Below, one piece after another: positions 29,382 through 38,525 of a stretch of 64,000 nt of DNA. The position numbers were made by a program, and so were the translations under genes. Below the pieces are notes generated by a model, which saw nothing but the letters and a program-made list of their open reading frames with translations, did no database searches and was not told the DNA's origin. The DNA is from Oceanisphaera profunda (GTDB lineage Bacteria > Pseudomonadota > Gammaproteobacteria > Enterobacterales > Aeromonadaceae), in the NCBI RefSeq assembly GCF_002157895.1, contig NZ_CP021377.1:248001-312000 (forward strand), written 5' to 3'. How positions within the stretch are numbered: the first letter of the stretch is position 1; each line of letters opens with the position of its first letter.

Positions 29382-30854
29382 ATGACCATAGAATATCCCA
29401 TTATAATTACCTTCGTCGGTTATTTAGTCCTCACCATGCTGATTGGTGTTATCGCCTATCGCGCCACCCGCTCACTCAGTGATTATATTTTGGGTGGCCG
29501 CCGTTTAGGCCCAGGTGTGGCCGCCTTAAGTGTCGGTGCGTCCGACATGAGTGGCTGGTTACTATTAGGCCTACCCGGTGCCGTTTACTTATCCGGTATT
29601 AGCCAAGCATGGATTGGCATTGGCTTAGTGATTGGCGCTTGGCTTAATTGGCTCTTTGTTGCCAAGCGGTTGCGCGTGTACACCGAGCAAGCCAATGACT
29701 CACTGACCATCCCAGACTTTTTAGAGAATAGACTGGCGGATCATAGCGGTTTAATCCGTGTGGTTTCTGCCATCACTATTTTGGTGTTCTTTATTTTTTA
29801 CACCGCCTCCGGTCTAGTGGGCGGCGCTATTTTATTTGAAAAAGTATTTGGTCTGCCTTACGTCACCGCCTTGCTGCTGGGTGGTGGCGTTATCATGGCG
29901 TACACCTTTATGGGTGGATTTTTGGCCGTGTCTTGGACAGATTTCTTCCAAGGCATCTTAATGCTATTGGCCTTAATCATTTTACCGTGGGCGGTAATGA
30001 ACGAGCTGGGTGGCATCGATCAAACCTTAAGCACGCTCAAGGAGATGGACAGCACTAAGTTAGACTTCTTCCACGACTTCTCCTTGCTCGGCGGATTAAG
30101 CTTACTGGCGTGGGGCTTAGGCTACTTTGGCCAACCGCATATCTTGGCCCGCTTTATGGCCATAGACTCGCCCGCATCCGTGCCACTGTCGCGACGTATT
30201 GCCATGAGCTGGATGATATTATCGCTGATAGGTGCCGTGGGTGTAGGCCTTGCAGGGGCGGTATATTTTGCAGGCGTGCCGCTTGAGAACGCAGAAACTG
30301 TGTTCTTGGCGTTGTCTCAAGCGGTATTTAATCCTTGGGTCGCAGGCTTTTTGATTGCCGCTATTTTGTCCGCCATCATGAGTACCATAGACTCACAATT
30401 GCTGGTGTGTTCATCGGCCATTACCGAGGACTTTTATAAGCGCTGGTTGCGCCCCCATGCCCAAGATAATGAATTAGTGTGGGTGGGTCGATTTGCTGTA
30501 GTGGCGGTGGCGCTCTTTGCCATGTTTATTGCACTTAATCCTAAATCGTCGGTACTAGATTTAGTCAGTTATGCATGGGCAGGCTTTGGTGCCGCCTTTG
30601 GCCCGGTCATTATCTTGAGTCTGTATTGGTCGCGGCTCACCCGTAATGGCGCCTTAGCAGGGATTGTGTTGGGCGCCTTAACGGTGATTGGCTGGAAGCA
30701 GCTCACCGGTGGCCCGCTGGGCATTTTTGACTTATATGAAATTGTGCCCGGTTTTGTGATTGCCACTTTGGCTTGTATCTTTATCAGCCGCTTAGGCACA
30801 CCGCCCAGTCAAAAAGTGGTATTAGGTTTTAGACGCATGGAATCTGAGCTTTAA
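29382..30854 (+). CDS. putP: Sodium/proline symporter
   Basis: PutP takes up proline with Na+ across the inner membrane. The 490-residue protein belongs to the solute:sodium symporter family, with about 13 hydrophobic helices. The motif SVGASDMSGWLLLGLPG (about 46-62) is the Na+/proline-binding region of helix 2. LAWGLGYFGQPHILARFMA near 243 and the STIDSQLLVCSSAITEDFYK block near 335 are diagnostic for PutP. A good AGGAA site precedes the ATG and a terminator follows. putA is not beside it. Confidence 0.96.
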   Translation: MTIEYPIIITFVGYLVLTMLIGVIAYRATRSLSDYILGGRRLGPGVAALSVGASDMSGWLLLGLPGAVYLSGISQAWIGIGLVIGAWLNWLFVAKRLRVYTEQANDSLTIPDFLENRLADHSGLIRVVSAITILVFFIFYTASGLVGGAILFEKVFGLPYVTALLLGGGVIMAYTFMGGFLAVSWTDFFQGILMLLALIILPWAVMNELGGIDQTLSTLKEMDSTKLDFFHDFSLLGGLSLLAWGLGYFGQPHILARFMAIDSPASVPLSRRIAMSWMILSLIGAVGVGLAGAVYFAGVPLENAETVFLALSQAVFNPWVAGFLIAAILSAIMSTIDSQLLVCSSAITEDFYKRWLRPHAQDNELVWVGRFAVVAVALFAMFIALNPKSSVLDLVSYAWAGFGAAFGPVIILSLYWSRLTRNGALAGIVLGALTVIGWKQLTGGPLGIFDLYEIVPGFVIATLACIFISRLGTPPSQKVVLGFRRMESEL

Positions 30855-30913
30855 GTGGTGCTCGAACTCTAATCCAAATGGCGTTCGAAGCTTAAATAGC
30901 TGCGCCGCCTCAC

Positions 30914-30940
30914 AAAAGGAGCCTAAGGGCTCCTTTTTTT
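30914..30940 (+). terminator. Rho-independent terminator of putP
   Basis: AAAAGGAGCC-TAAG-GGCTCC with a seven-T run about 60 bases past putP. It separates putP from fadL. Confidence 0.92.
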
Positions 30941-30979
30941 AAACAAACGTTTTACTTCTCGTTAACACTTTCTTATGCT
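30941..30979 (+). promoter_or_regulatory. fadL promoter with PsrA-like operator
   Basis: AAACAAACGTTT at 30941-30952 fits the PsrA motif AAAC-N4-GTTT and overlaps a possible -35 (TTTACT, 30951-30956). A TATGCT -10 follows after 17 bases (30974-30979). Binding of the TetR-type PsrA here would block fadL transcription. The call rests on motif matching only. Confidence 0.45.
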
Positions 30980-31082
30980 GGATTTTAGTAAAAGTAAGGT
31001 AGTGAGTTTTGGTAAAAGTAAAAAAGGATTAAGCGCCAAACGTGCGTTATTAACTAATACCCAAATGATGAGAGAGTCCTTC

Positions 31083-32414
31083 ATGAGCAAACAAATACTC
31101 AAGTTGTCCCTTGTTGCTGCAGCCATGGCCATGGCTACAGGGCAAGCTCACTCTGCCGCGTTTCAGCTGGCTGAACAAAACGCCACCGGCTTAGGTCGTG
31201 CCTATGCCGGTGAAGGTGCCATTGGCGATAATGCTTCCGTACTCGGACGCAACCCTGCCGCCATGACACTATTTGACCGCCCAGCGCTATCAGCCGGTGC
31301 TATATACATTAATCCAGACGTAGATGTTGAGGGTAAGCCCACTCCTGCACAAGCAGGCGGTGCCGCCCTAGCGGGAACGCCGACCTCGTCCCATGATATT
31401 GCTGATGATGCGGTAGTGCCCTTCTTTTATTACGTGCAACCGGTAAATGAGCAATGGGCGGTGGGCTTTGGCGCTTTTACCAACTACGGCTTATCAACTA
31501 GCTATCAAGATAATCATTATGCAGGCCCTGTGGCGGGCAGCACCTCACTCAAAACCCTGAACTTAAACCCTAATATTGCGTTTAAAGCCAATCAGCATCT
31601 GTCACTCGGTGCCGGCTTTAACGCCGTGTATGCGGATGCTGAATTAATTCGTCATGCAGGCCTAGCATCTCTGCAAGTAAATGGACAAACCGCAGGCACT
31701 CCTTTTGCTACTTCACTTGCGCCAACCTCTGAGTTTGTCCGCCTGAAAGGCGATGATTGGGGCTATGGCTGGAATATAGGTCTATTGCTGGAAGCGGATG
31801 AACATAACCGTTGGGCACTGACCTACCGTTCTAAAGTAGATTTAACTTTAGAGGGCGAATACTCCAGCGCCCTGCCTCAATTGCCCGGCAATCAAGCGTT
31901 AGCAGGCTTACCAGTAGGCACCAGCGGAGTCAGCAAACCAGGTAGCTTAGATTTAAGCTTACCCGCCATCGCAGAAGTATCAGGCTTTCACCAAGTACAA
32001 CCTGATTGGGCATTACATTACGGCATCATGTGGACGGAATGGAGTACCTTTGAAGAGCTGCGCGCTCTGGATAATCAGGGCGGTACTCTGTTTAACAAAC
32101 CAGAAGGCTTTGAAAACAGCTGGCGCATGAGTATGGGCGCGACTCACCAGCTTAACGACCAATTAACGCTGCGGGGCGGCCTTGCCTACGATAAATCACC
32201 AGTGCCAGAAAATGCGCGCTCTATTTCTATCCCAGATGTGGACCGAGTATGGTACACAGTGGGTGCTACCTATGCGTTGAATGAGAGTTTAAGTATGGAT
32301 GCTTCCTTTGCCTTCTTGGATGGCAAAACAGTGAATGTGCAAGAAAGTGGCTTTGAGTTTGAATCCGGTGGCGACGCCTATCTATTTGGCATGCAAATGA
32401 ACTATGCATTCTAA
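31083..32414 (+). CDS. fadL: Outer-membrane long-chain fatty acid transporter
   Basis: FadL is a monomeric 14-strand barrel that moves long-chain fatty acids across the outer membrane. The start MSKQILKLSLVAAAMAMATG opens a signal peptide cleaved before AFQLAEQNATGLGRAYAGEG, the conserved mature N-terminus containing the NPA box (GRNPAAM, about residue 57). The C-terminus ends MNYAF with the terminal Phe of outer-membrane barrels. The open frame extends 36 codons upstream, but these are non-family. At 443 residues it has the standard length. Confidence 0.95.
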   Translation: MSKQILKLSLVAAAMAMATGQAHSAAFQLAEQNATGLGRAYAGEGAIGDNASVLGRNPAAMTLFDRPALSAGAIYINPDVDVEGKPTPAQAGGAALAGTPTSSHDIADDAVVPFFYYVQPVNEQWAVGFGAFTNYGLSTSYQDNHYAGPVAGSTSLKTLNLNPNIAFKANQHLSLGAGFNAVYADAELIRHAGLASLQVNGQTAGTPFATSLAPTSEFVRLKGDDWGYGWNIGLLLEADEHNRWALTYRSKVDLTLEGEYSSALPQLPGNQALAGLPVGTSGVSKPGSLDLSLPAIAEVSGFHQVQPDWALHYGIMWTEWSTFEELRALDNQGGTLFNKPEGFENSWRMSMGATHQLNDQLTLRGGLAYDKSPVPENARSISIPDVDRVWYTVGATYALNESLSMDASFAFLDGKTVNVQESGFEFESGGDAYLFGMQMNYAF

Positions 32415-32528
32415 GTTCAGACCCTCCAAACTCGCGTATCTTAACGCAATGCGGTTAAGATATACCGGCTAACTGAATAGGCTCATTAAATATAAGGCCT
32501 TATTTAAGTTGTTAGCTATCACATAATT

Positions 32529-32551
32529 AGCGCCCGTAGTGGGCGCTTTTT
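32529..32551 (+). terminator. Rho-independent terminator of fadL
   Basis: AGCGCCC-GTAGT-GGGCGCT followed by TTTT, about 115 bases after the fadL stop. Confidence 0.85.
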
Positions 32552-32617
32552 CATGGCTTTGTTTATCCGAATACAATACTGTATATTTAGTCGGTTATTC
32601 TCTTCTTTGGATTTCTT

Positions 32618-33841
32618 ATGCATTGCTTTGTAGCCAGACAAGCTATCTTGGATAGTAGTGGCAATCCGCTGGGATATGAGCTGCTGTTTCGTACTAGCCT
32701 CGAAAACCGCTTTCCCGATGTAGATGCCGAGCTGGCTACTCGTAGGTTGATGGCCGAACAATTTTTAAGCCAACAAATTGAAGATTTAGTGGGTAATGCG
32801 CTGTGCTTTGTTAACTTTCCCGATGCTTTATTGCGCGAAGGCATAGCCGAGTCTTTTCTTAAACAGCAACTGGTGATTGAAGTATTAGAAACCGCCATCC
32901 CCGACGAAGGCTTGCTGAGCAGCATTAAACAACTCAAGAAATTAGGCTTTAAGATCGCCCTTGATGACCATATTCCAAGCAAAAAATGGGATAGCTTCTT
33001 ACCTTGGGTAGATTTTATCAAGCTCGACTTACGTCAAACCTCAATGCTCGACTGCCAAAATTTCATTCATCGCAATCAAAAATATACTAAGCTACGCTTC
33101 ATTGCCGAAAAGGTAGAAACTCAACAAGAATTTACGGCCGCTAAAGAAGCAGGTTTTAACTTTTTTCAGGGCTATTACTTTCAGCAGCCACAAGTGATCA
33201 GCCGCCGTATTCTCACCACAGATGAAATGACGGCCTTTGAATTGCTGTCAGCCATCAGTGAAGAAGATATCGATTACAATCGGCTCACCGAGCTATTTAG
33301 CCGTGATTTGTCACTGTCTTACTATTTGTTGCGTTACGTAAATAGCTTGCACTCTGGTTATCGATTGCAAAATATAGAAAATTTACGCAATGCCATCGTC
33401 TTTCTTGGCCATAAGCAACTCAAGCGCTTTACAGCACTGATGATGGCGGCTTACATCAGTAAAAATAAAAACGTCGAGTTGTATCGATTATCTATGATAC
33501 GCGCCAAATGGTGTGAGCTACTCGCTGAAAAAATCTGCCCTAGCCTACAAGAAGATGCCTTTATTTGTGGGTTATTTTCTTTACTTGACGTGTTGCTAGA
33601 GAGACCGATGGCCGATATTTTGCCTCACTTGTCTGTTACCGAACCGGTACGCCAAGCGTTATTAGAGCAAAAAGGTCAATTGGGATTTTTAATGGGCCTG
33701 ATGCAAGATCATGAACAAGCCAATTGGCCGTTACTGCAACAACGCTTAGACTTTGTGAATGTAAGCGAAAAGGACAGCGGCCTGTTTTATGAAGCTGCGA
33801 TTAAGTGGAGCAAAATGTTGACTGAACATCACCCCACTTAG
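32618..33841 (+). CDS. EAL-HDOD signalling protein
   Basis: This 407-residue cytosolic protein joins an EAL domain (about 1-205) to an HDOD domain (about 210-400), the YuxH/CdgJ-type layout. Many EAL landmarks remain: YELLFR, VNFP, LVIEVLET, KIALDDH, DFIKLDL, AEKVET and FQGYYF. The first motif is ELL rather than EAL, and the LDDFG motif is LDDHI, so c-di-GMP hydrolysis is uncertain. HDOD residues include RYVNSLHSGYRLQNIENLRNAIVFLG-type sequence near 245-270. Relatives influence motility and biofilm. It is monocistronic. Confidence 0.9.
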   Translation: MHCFVARQAILDSSGNPLGYELLFRTSLENRFPDVDAELATRRLMAEQFLSQQIEDLVGNALCFVNFPDALLREGIAESFLKQQLVIEVLETAIPDEGLLSSIKQLKKLGFKIALDDHIPSKKWDSFLPWVDFIKLDLRQTSMLDCQNFIHRNQKYTKLRFIAEKVETQQEFTAAKEAGFNFFQGYYFQQPQVISRRILTTDEMTAFELLSAISEEDIDYNRLTELFSRDLSLSYYLLRYVNSLHSGYRLQNIENLRNAIVFLGHKQLKRFTALMMAAYISKNKNVELYRLSMIRAKWCELLAEKICPSLQEDAFICGLFSLLDVLLERPMADILPHLSVTEPVRQALLEQKGQLGFLMGLMQDHEQANWPLLQQRLDFVNVSEKDSGLFYEAAIKWSKMLTEHHPT

Positions 33842-34233
33842 CCACACCGGCTAACACCCCACAATAAGATTTTCGTTTTTCATAAGTAATAGCTCATAAC
33901 TGCTGTGGAATTTTCGGTCAATTTGTCTTAAAAGCTAAAACCTATCGGCCACGGAAGGGACGGACAACTGAAGGAAAAATAGTGATTAGATCTGAAAAAT
34001 CTTTAAGTAGTAAGGGTCAAACACCCCATCATCAGAGCTCAAGCTCTTACCGTCTCACATATCTTTGACCTTTGGCGCTCGTGAACTGCGTCAGTGCCTT
34101 CCGTGTTCTTCCGTGGCAAATAAGATTTTTTCGGTTCCACATCTGTTATAGCGTTCTGCTTAAATACAGTGAGTCTTATCTTGAAAAATCCCGGCCAGCT
34201 TAATCAATCATCTTAGAAAACAGGCATCACACA
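33842..34233. repeat. CGGAAG-family inverted repeat between EAL-HDOD gene and antiporter
   Basis: The left arm GGCCACGGAAGG (from about 33947) and right arm CTTCCGTGTTCTTCCGTGGC (34098-34117) can pair across about 170 bases, with AGAGCTCAAGCTCTT near the middle. TAC-type ends are not evident. No gene is seen. Confidence 0.6.
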
Positions 34234-35817
34234 TTATTGCGCCTGACTCACACTCTTATTTTGAGCGGATGCGCGCTGTTGCCAATGCCAAAATACCAAT
34301 ACTAAGATAAACGCCATCGCCGCGGCAATTAGCCCGACCATCACAGACGCACTGTAACCCAGTGCCACATAGCCCACTAGACTCACCAAAGCTATCGACA
34401 ATGCGTATGGAAGCTGAGTCAATACATGGTCGATGTGATGACAGGCCGCCCCCGTAGATGACAAAATAGTGGTGTCTGAGATAGGTGAGCAATGATCACC
34501 AAATACCGCACCTGCCATCACAGCAGACATCGCAGGTAGCAATAACGCGGCATCAATGGCCATGGTCATATCAGCGGCAATCGGCAGCATAATGCCAAAG
34601 GTGCCCCAACTAGTGCCAGTCGCAAATGCCATTATACCGGCCAGTAAAAATAGCACCGCCGGTAATAAAAACAGTGGCAGGCTCTGTTGCACTAAAGAAG
34701 CCAGATATTGGCCGGTTTCTAATTGGCTGATCAGGCTGGCAATGGTCCAAGCTAATAACAAGATATAAATTGCTGGCAACATGCCCTTAATGCCCACCGC
34801 CAAGGTCTGCAGCCAATTAGCGGCAGAGACCTTTTGTTGTACCATGCCCACCGCACACACACCTAGGCCTGCTAAGCCGCCAACCACCAAGGAGCGGCCT
34901 ACATTGGTGTTTTCTAATGCGCCCAACACGCTAAACTCAATACCGCTTTCACTGAGTGCCTGCGCGCCAGTAAACAGCAAGCCGGCTACAGTAACTAAAG
35001 TTAAAGTGGCAATGGCCAACAATAAGTCTATTACGCGCCCTGCTTGCTCGCTGTTATCTTCCACACCAGGTGGTTTGCCTTTGGCGCTATCAAATAAAAC
35101 ACCCGTCAGTGCGGCTTCCTCATGGCGCGCCATAGGGCCAAGATCCCAGCCACCACGGATCACCAGCAACACCATAATGAGCGTGAATATCGCATAATAG
35201 TTCATGCTGCCCATCATTAAGAAGGCACCCAATGCGCTGTGACCGGTAATGCCATGGCTGACTAAAATACCGCCCACTAAGGCGATAATATAGGCACCCC
35301 AAGAAGAGACCGGCATTAACACACAAACAGGTGCTGCGGTTGAGTCCAATAAATAGGCCAATTTGGCACGAGAGATATTAAAACGATCCGTGACTGGGCG
35401 ACAAATGGTACCCACAGATAAACTGTGAAAGTAATCGTCGATAAAAAATATAAACACTAAAAGCCCAGTCATCATCTTGGCTTGTCGTCTACTTTTAATA
35501 CGAACTTGGGCCCATTCGGCAAAGGCAAGCGTGGCGCCAATGCGACTTAACATACTGATAATACAACCTAACAGCAGTAAAAATATCAGGATATTAACGT
35601 TCCATTCATTGACAGTGTTATCAGACCAAAAGAGTGAGGCGGCGCTGCTTATCAGTAACTGCATGGTCGCGACTGGGTTAAAATGTTGCAGTAATAACGC
35701 GGCTAATATAATCCCTAATCCCAGAGATAACAGCACCCGGCGGGTAAGCACAGCTAACACTATGGCCAGTAGCGGCGGTAATAATGACCAGTAACTTTGA
35801 ATAAAAGAAGATTCCAC
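34234..35817 (-). CDS. NhaC-family Na+/H+ antiporter
   Basis: This 527-residue inner-membrane protein has about 12 hydrophobic segments and belongs to the NhaC family of sodium/proton antiporters. Family-typical blocks are FFIDDYFHSLSVGTICRPVTD (about 125-145), VLMPVSSWGAYI (about 165) and GTSWGTFGIMLPIAADM (about 400) followed by GDHCSPISDTTILSS. The start codon is GTG with CAGGTG upstream. A 39-codon membrane-peptide frame ends 13 bases before it. Sodium tolerance or substrate exchange is inferred from the family. Confidence 0.9.
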   Translation of the reverse strand: MESSFIQSYWSLLPPLLAIVLAVLTRRVLLSLGLGIILAALLLQHFNPVATMQLLISSAASLFWSDNTVNEWNVNILIFLLLLGCIISMLSRIGATLAFAEWAQVRIKSRRQAKMMTGLLVFIFFIDDYFHSLSVGTICRPVTDRFNISRAKLAYLLDSTAAPVCVLMPVSSWGAYIIALVGGILVSHGITGHSALGAFLMMGSMNYYAIFTLIMVLLVIRGGWDLGPMARHEEAALTGVLFDSAKGKPPGVEDNSEQAGRVIDLLLAIATLTLVTVAGLLFTGAQALSESGIEFSVLGALENTNVGRSLVVGGLAGLGVCAVGMVQQKVSAANWLQTLAVGIKGMLPAIYILLLAWTIASLISQLETGQYLASLVQQSLPLFLLPAVLFLLAGIMAFATGTSWGTFGIMLPIAADMTMAIDAALLLPAMSAVMAGAVFGDHCSPISDTTILSSTGAACHHIDHVLTQLPYALSIALVSLVGYVALGYSASVMVGLIAAAMAFILVLVFWHWQQRASAQNKSVSQAQ

Positions 35818-35830
35818 AACAGCACCTGAA

Positions 35831-35950
35831 CTAAATTTTTAATATAACAACCAACATAATCGCTAAGATTAGCAGAGCGACCCACGGCACCAGTCTGAGC
35901 ACTGCGTCAGCTACTTTTCCCAGCAATAGCGCACCATTAATACTATTCAT
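35831..35950 (-). CDS. Candidate 39-residue single-span membrane peptide
   Basis: ATG at 35950 opens a 39-codon frame ending TAG at 35831, 13 bases before the antiporter start on the same strand. The translation has a polar N-terminus (MNSINGALLLGKVADAVLRL) and then a strongly hydrophobic segment (VPWVALLILAIMLVVIL) ending in KI. Such position and composition suggest a small accessory membrane protein for the antiporter. The ribosome site is weak, and the frame is short enough to be chance. I do not recognise a family. Confidence 0.5.
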   Translation of the reverse strand: MNSINGALLLGKVADAVLRLVPWVALLILAIMLVVILKI

Positions 35951-36560
35951 GGCAATACTTGTTCTTTCGATACTGATTCAGTCAACCCATTACTTATCCA
36001 TGGACAACGCAGGACTGATTTTAGTGGCGAGTTATGCAGCTAAGCCCAACTCAGCCAGCGGATCTTACTGGCTGATAGCCAAAAATCAATATTTTTAGCC
36101 TAAAAGCTGCCTTTAGACTAAATTTACACCATTATATGCTCAGATTTGTCGCTCTTATAAGCAAAGTTTAACTATATTACAACATAATCAAAACATGACT
36201 TACCTCTCCTTTAGGCATGGCTGAGTTACGCTAAATCAGGGTTTAAGTATGTTCTGCTATTACTTCACTGGGATTATCAAAGAGATATATTTTTACTTTT
36301 TAACTCAGCTGAGTCTGCATAAAACAGTCATCAGGTTCTACAATAAAACAGGACTAACCTTCTCTATAAACGCGAACGCTAGACTATTTATTTTAATTAG
36401 CAAATGTCATTCGCAAAATGCAAAGCCATATTAAGCACGCTGCGGCAGAAAATGACTTACAATTAACAAGTAAAAAAGTATTTTAGTAATTACCTTGCTT
36501 CATTTAAAACTAAGATGTAAATTTAACCCATAAAAATATATAACCGATTAGGTGGATGCA
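35951..36560. other. AT-rich region upstream of hns
   Basis: About 600 bases of very AT-rich DNA precede hns. It should carry the hns promoter and, on the left, the promoter for the antiporter unit. A 61-codon frame at 36249-36434 has composition explained by AT richness, no ribosome site and no recognisable domain, and is not called. H-NS autoregulation through this AT-rich tract is plausible from what is known of H-NS. Confidence 0.5.
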
Positions 36561-36971
36561 ATGACTGAATTTTTGAAAACACTACTCAACATTCGTAGTT
36601 TACGTGCTGCAACTCGTGAACTGACTCTGGACCAGATGGAAGAAGCGCTAGCTAAACTGTCTAGTGTTATTGAAGAGCAACGTGAAACTAAAGCGGCTGA
36701 ACAAGCAGCAGCGCAAGAGCGCGATCGTAAGCTTAAAGAGTACATGGAACAAATGGCCGCTGACGGTATTGATTTGAGCGACCTATTACAATTAGCTGAG
36801 CCAGCTAAGAAAGTAAGTGCACCACGTAGCAAGCGTCCTGCTAAGTACGAATACACTGACGAAAGCGGTCAATACAGAACGTGGACTGGTCAAGGCCGTA
36901 AGCCTTCACCAATTAAAAACGCCATGGATGATGGCAGCAAAACATTAGAAGATTTTCTTATTAATAAATAA
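36561..36971 (+). CDS. hns: H-NS family nucleoid protein
   Basis: H-NS binds and silences AT-rich DNA by oligomerising. The 136-residue protein starts at the ATG preceded by AGGTGG; a GTG three codons upstream is in frame. The N-terminal coiled oligomerisation region covers about 1-75 (MTEFLKTLLNIRSLRAATRE then EEALAKLSSVIEEQ). The C-terminal DNA-binding core is YEYTDESGQYRTWTGQGRKP (about 95-115), with the GQGR hook that enters the minor groove. A terminator follows, so it is monocistronic. Confidence 0.97.
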   Translation: MTEFLKTLLNIRSLRAATRELTLDQMEEALAKLSSVIEEQRETKAAEQAAAQERDRKLKEYMEQMAADGIDLSDLLQLAEPAKKVSAPRSKRPAKYEYTDESGQYRTWTGQGRKPSPIKNAMDDGSKTLEDFLINK

Positions 36972-36993
36972 TAAGACTATTTACTAAGTTTAC

Positions 36994-37019
36994 AAAAAAG
37001 GGCCCTAGGGCCCTTTTTT
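36994..37019 (+). terminator. Rho-independent terminator of hns
   Basis: AAAAAAGGGCCC-TA-GGGCCCTTTTTT, about 22 bases after the stop; symmetric, so possibly bidirectional with the DUF3820 gene on the other strand. Confidence 0.92.
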
Positions 37020-37128
37020 GTATCTAAAATCTGACTCAATTAAGATATGACTGACGCTCAATATCTAATCTCAGCGCCTAATGCATAGTGACTCGCGTGA
37101 AACATGCACCAAGCCTTAAAGACTGAAT

Positions 37129-37350
37129 TTAGCGCCTAGCTAACAAGCGATACAAAGGCTCTGCGACGCCATTGTGTTTTAGCTCATAGATCAGCGCTAA
37201 CTCAGCACCTATCTCGCCACTGGGCCAGCCTTGGCGCTCCAGCCAACATAAATAGCCCAAAGGTAAAGTCAGCAAGGCCTGCCCGCTATGCTTACCAAAC
37301 GGCATGGGCTTGTTAATAATGGTTAATAGTTCGGTTGTGCTTAGGCTCAC
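37129..37350 (-). CDS. Small DUF3820 protein
   Basis: This 73-residue cytosolic protein has the DUF3820 pattern MPFGKHSGQALLTLPLGYLCWLERQGWP (residues 16-43, in parts). The family is small and its function is unsettled, though a role in quorum-related virulence has been proposed for a Pseudomonas relative. It lies between hns and pyrF and follows pyrF on the same strand, past a terminator. Confidence 0.85.
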   Translation of the reverse strand: MSLSTTELLTIINKPMPFGKHSGQALLTLPLGYLCWLERQGWPSGEIGAELALIYELKHNGVAEPLYRLLARR

Positions 37351-37381
37351 CTACGTATATTCCTGAATGCATATTAATCAT

Positions 37382-37411
37382 AAAAAAAGGCGCATACGTT
37401 ATATGCGCCTC
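37382..37411 (-). terminator. Rho-independent terminator of pyrF
   Basis: AGGCGCATA/TATGCGCCT with a seven-T run on the minus strand, about 35 bases past the pyrF stop. Confidence 0.88.
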
Positions 37412-37445
37412 TCCACCCTATAAACACTCGCTATTTATCTCGCAG

Positions 37446-38165
37446 TTACAGACTGCGATTACATGCATCGTTTATTGCCGCCAACGCCTGAGCAGGATCC
37501 GCCGCTTGCGTAATAGGCCGTCCGATCACCAAATAATCACTGCCTGCCGCCAAGGCTTGCTCTGGCGTCATAATGCGGCGTTGATCGCCTGCAGCGCTGC
37601 CTGCGGGGCGAATACCGGGAGTGATCAATTTAAAGTCTGAGCCCAGCTCAGCCTTTAATAAGCTAGCTTCTTGAGCAGAGCACACTACCCCATCTAAGCC
37701 GGCATCCCGGGTTAAACGGGCCAAGGCTAATACCTGCTCTGCGGGCGAGCGCAATATGCCTATTTGAGTGAGCTCATCATCGGTCATGCTGGTGAGCACG
37801 GTCACTGCGATTAACAAGGGAGCTTTATCGCCATAAGGCAATAAAGCGTCACGCGCCGCGCTCATCATGCGCGCACCGCCACTGGCATGCACGTTTACCA
37901 TCCACACGCCTAACTCAGCCGCTGCCGCCACCGCTTTTGCGACTGTATTAGGAATATCGTGAAATTTAAGATCCAAAAACACATCAAATCCTGACTGCAC
38001 TAAAGTGCGCACAAACTCAGGCCCAAATAAGGTAAACATTTCTTTACCGACTTTTAGGCGACAATGAGCGGGGTCCAATTGTGCAACTAGCGCTAATGCG
38101 GATGCTTGATCCGCATAATCGAGCGCAATCAAAATTTTAGGATCGTTGTGGGTGGAAGTTTGCAT
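37446..38165 (-). CDS. pyrF: Orotidine-5'-phosphate decarboxylase
   Basis: PyrF converts OMP to UMP, the last step of pyrimidine synthesis. At 239 residues it has normal length. The TIM-barrel motifs are intact: [14 protein letters not shown] (Asp near 15), LKVGKEMF (Lys near 38), and the catalytic [15 protein letters not shown] (about 65-79). [14 protein letters not shown] is the phosphate-binding end near 210. The order lapA-lapB-pyrF is conserved from E. coli, but here a 360-base repeat-bearing gap separates lapB and pyrF. Confidence 0.97.
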   Translation of the reverse strand: MQTSTHNDPKILIALDYADQASALALVAQLDPAHCRLKVGKEMFTLFGPEFVRTLVQSGFDVFLDLKFHDIPNTVAKAVAAAAELGVWMVNVHASGGARMMSAARDALLPYGDKAPLLIAVTVLTSMTDDELTQIGILRSPAEQVLALARLTRDAGLDGVVCSAQEASLLKAELGSDFKLITPGIRPAGSAAGDQRRIMTPEQALAAGSDYLVIGRPITQAADPAQALAAINDACNRSL

Positions 38166-38525
38166 ACCAAGTTACCTTTCAGTTTTTAAATATTGAGTCC
38201 TACGAGCAGCGGTAAACCATCAGCTATCAGCGTTTAGCCACTGCTAACACAGAATAAAGATACCGGAGCCGTCATGCCGAGCCACGACTCGGTACCGATA
38301 AGACGGCAAAAAACGGTGTTTTACGCTGCCAGCTACTATTTCTAAAGCGGTCGAATAAATTCGCCCCTACAACAGGCCAGAGCCACACCCTAACCTTCGT
38401 CATTGCGAAGAGTACAACGACGCGGCAATCCACGGTTATCTACCGCGCCGTTGTAATATGGATTGCCGCGCTACACTCGGAAGACGGAATAAGGGCGCAT
38501 TACAACAAAACGGCTAAAGCTGCGT
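38166..38525. repeat. Repeat-bearing gap between lapB and pyrF
   Basis: It holds a fragment related to the TACCGGAG...GACGGC half of the 88-bp repeat (38260-38308) and a variant of the GCGGCAATCC inverted repeat (copy 4, 38398-38487; arms CATTGCGAAGAG...GCGGCAATCCA and TGGATTGCCGCG). A GAATAAATTCGCCCCTAC motif lies at about 38353. Confidence 0.65.

Noticed and set aside
36249-36434. 61-codon frame upstream of hns
   Set aside because: AT-rich composition explains the aromatic and Ile-rich translation; no ribosome site or domain.
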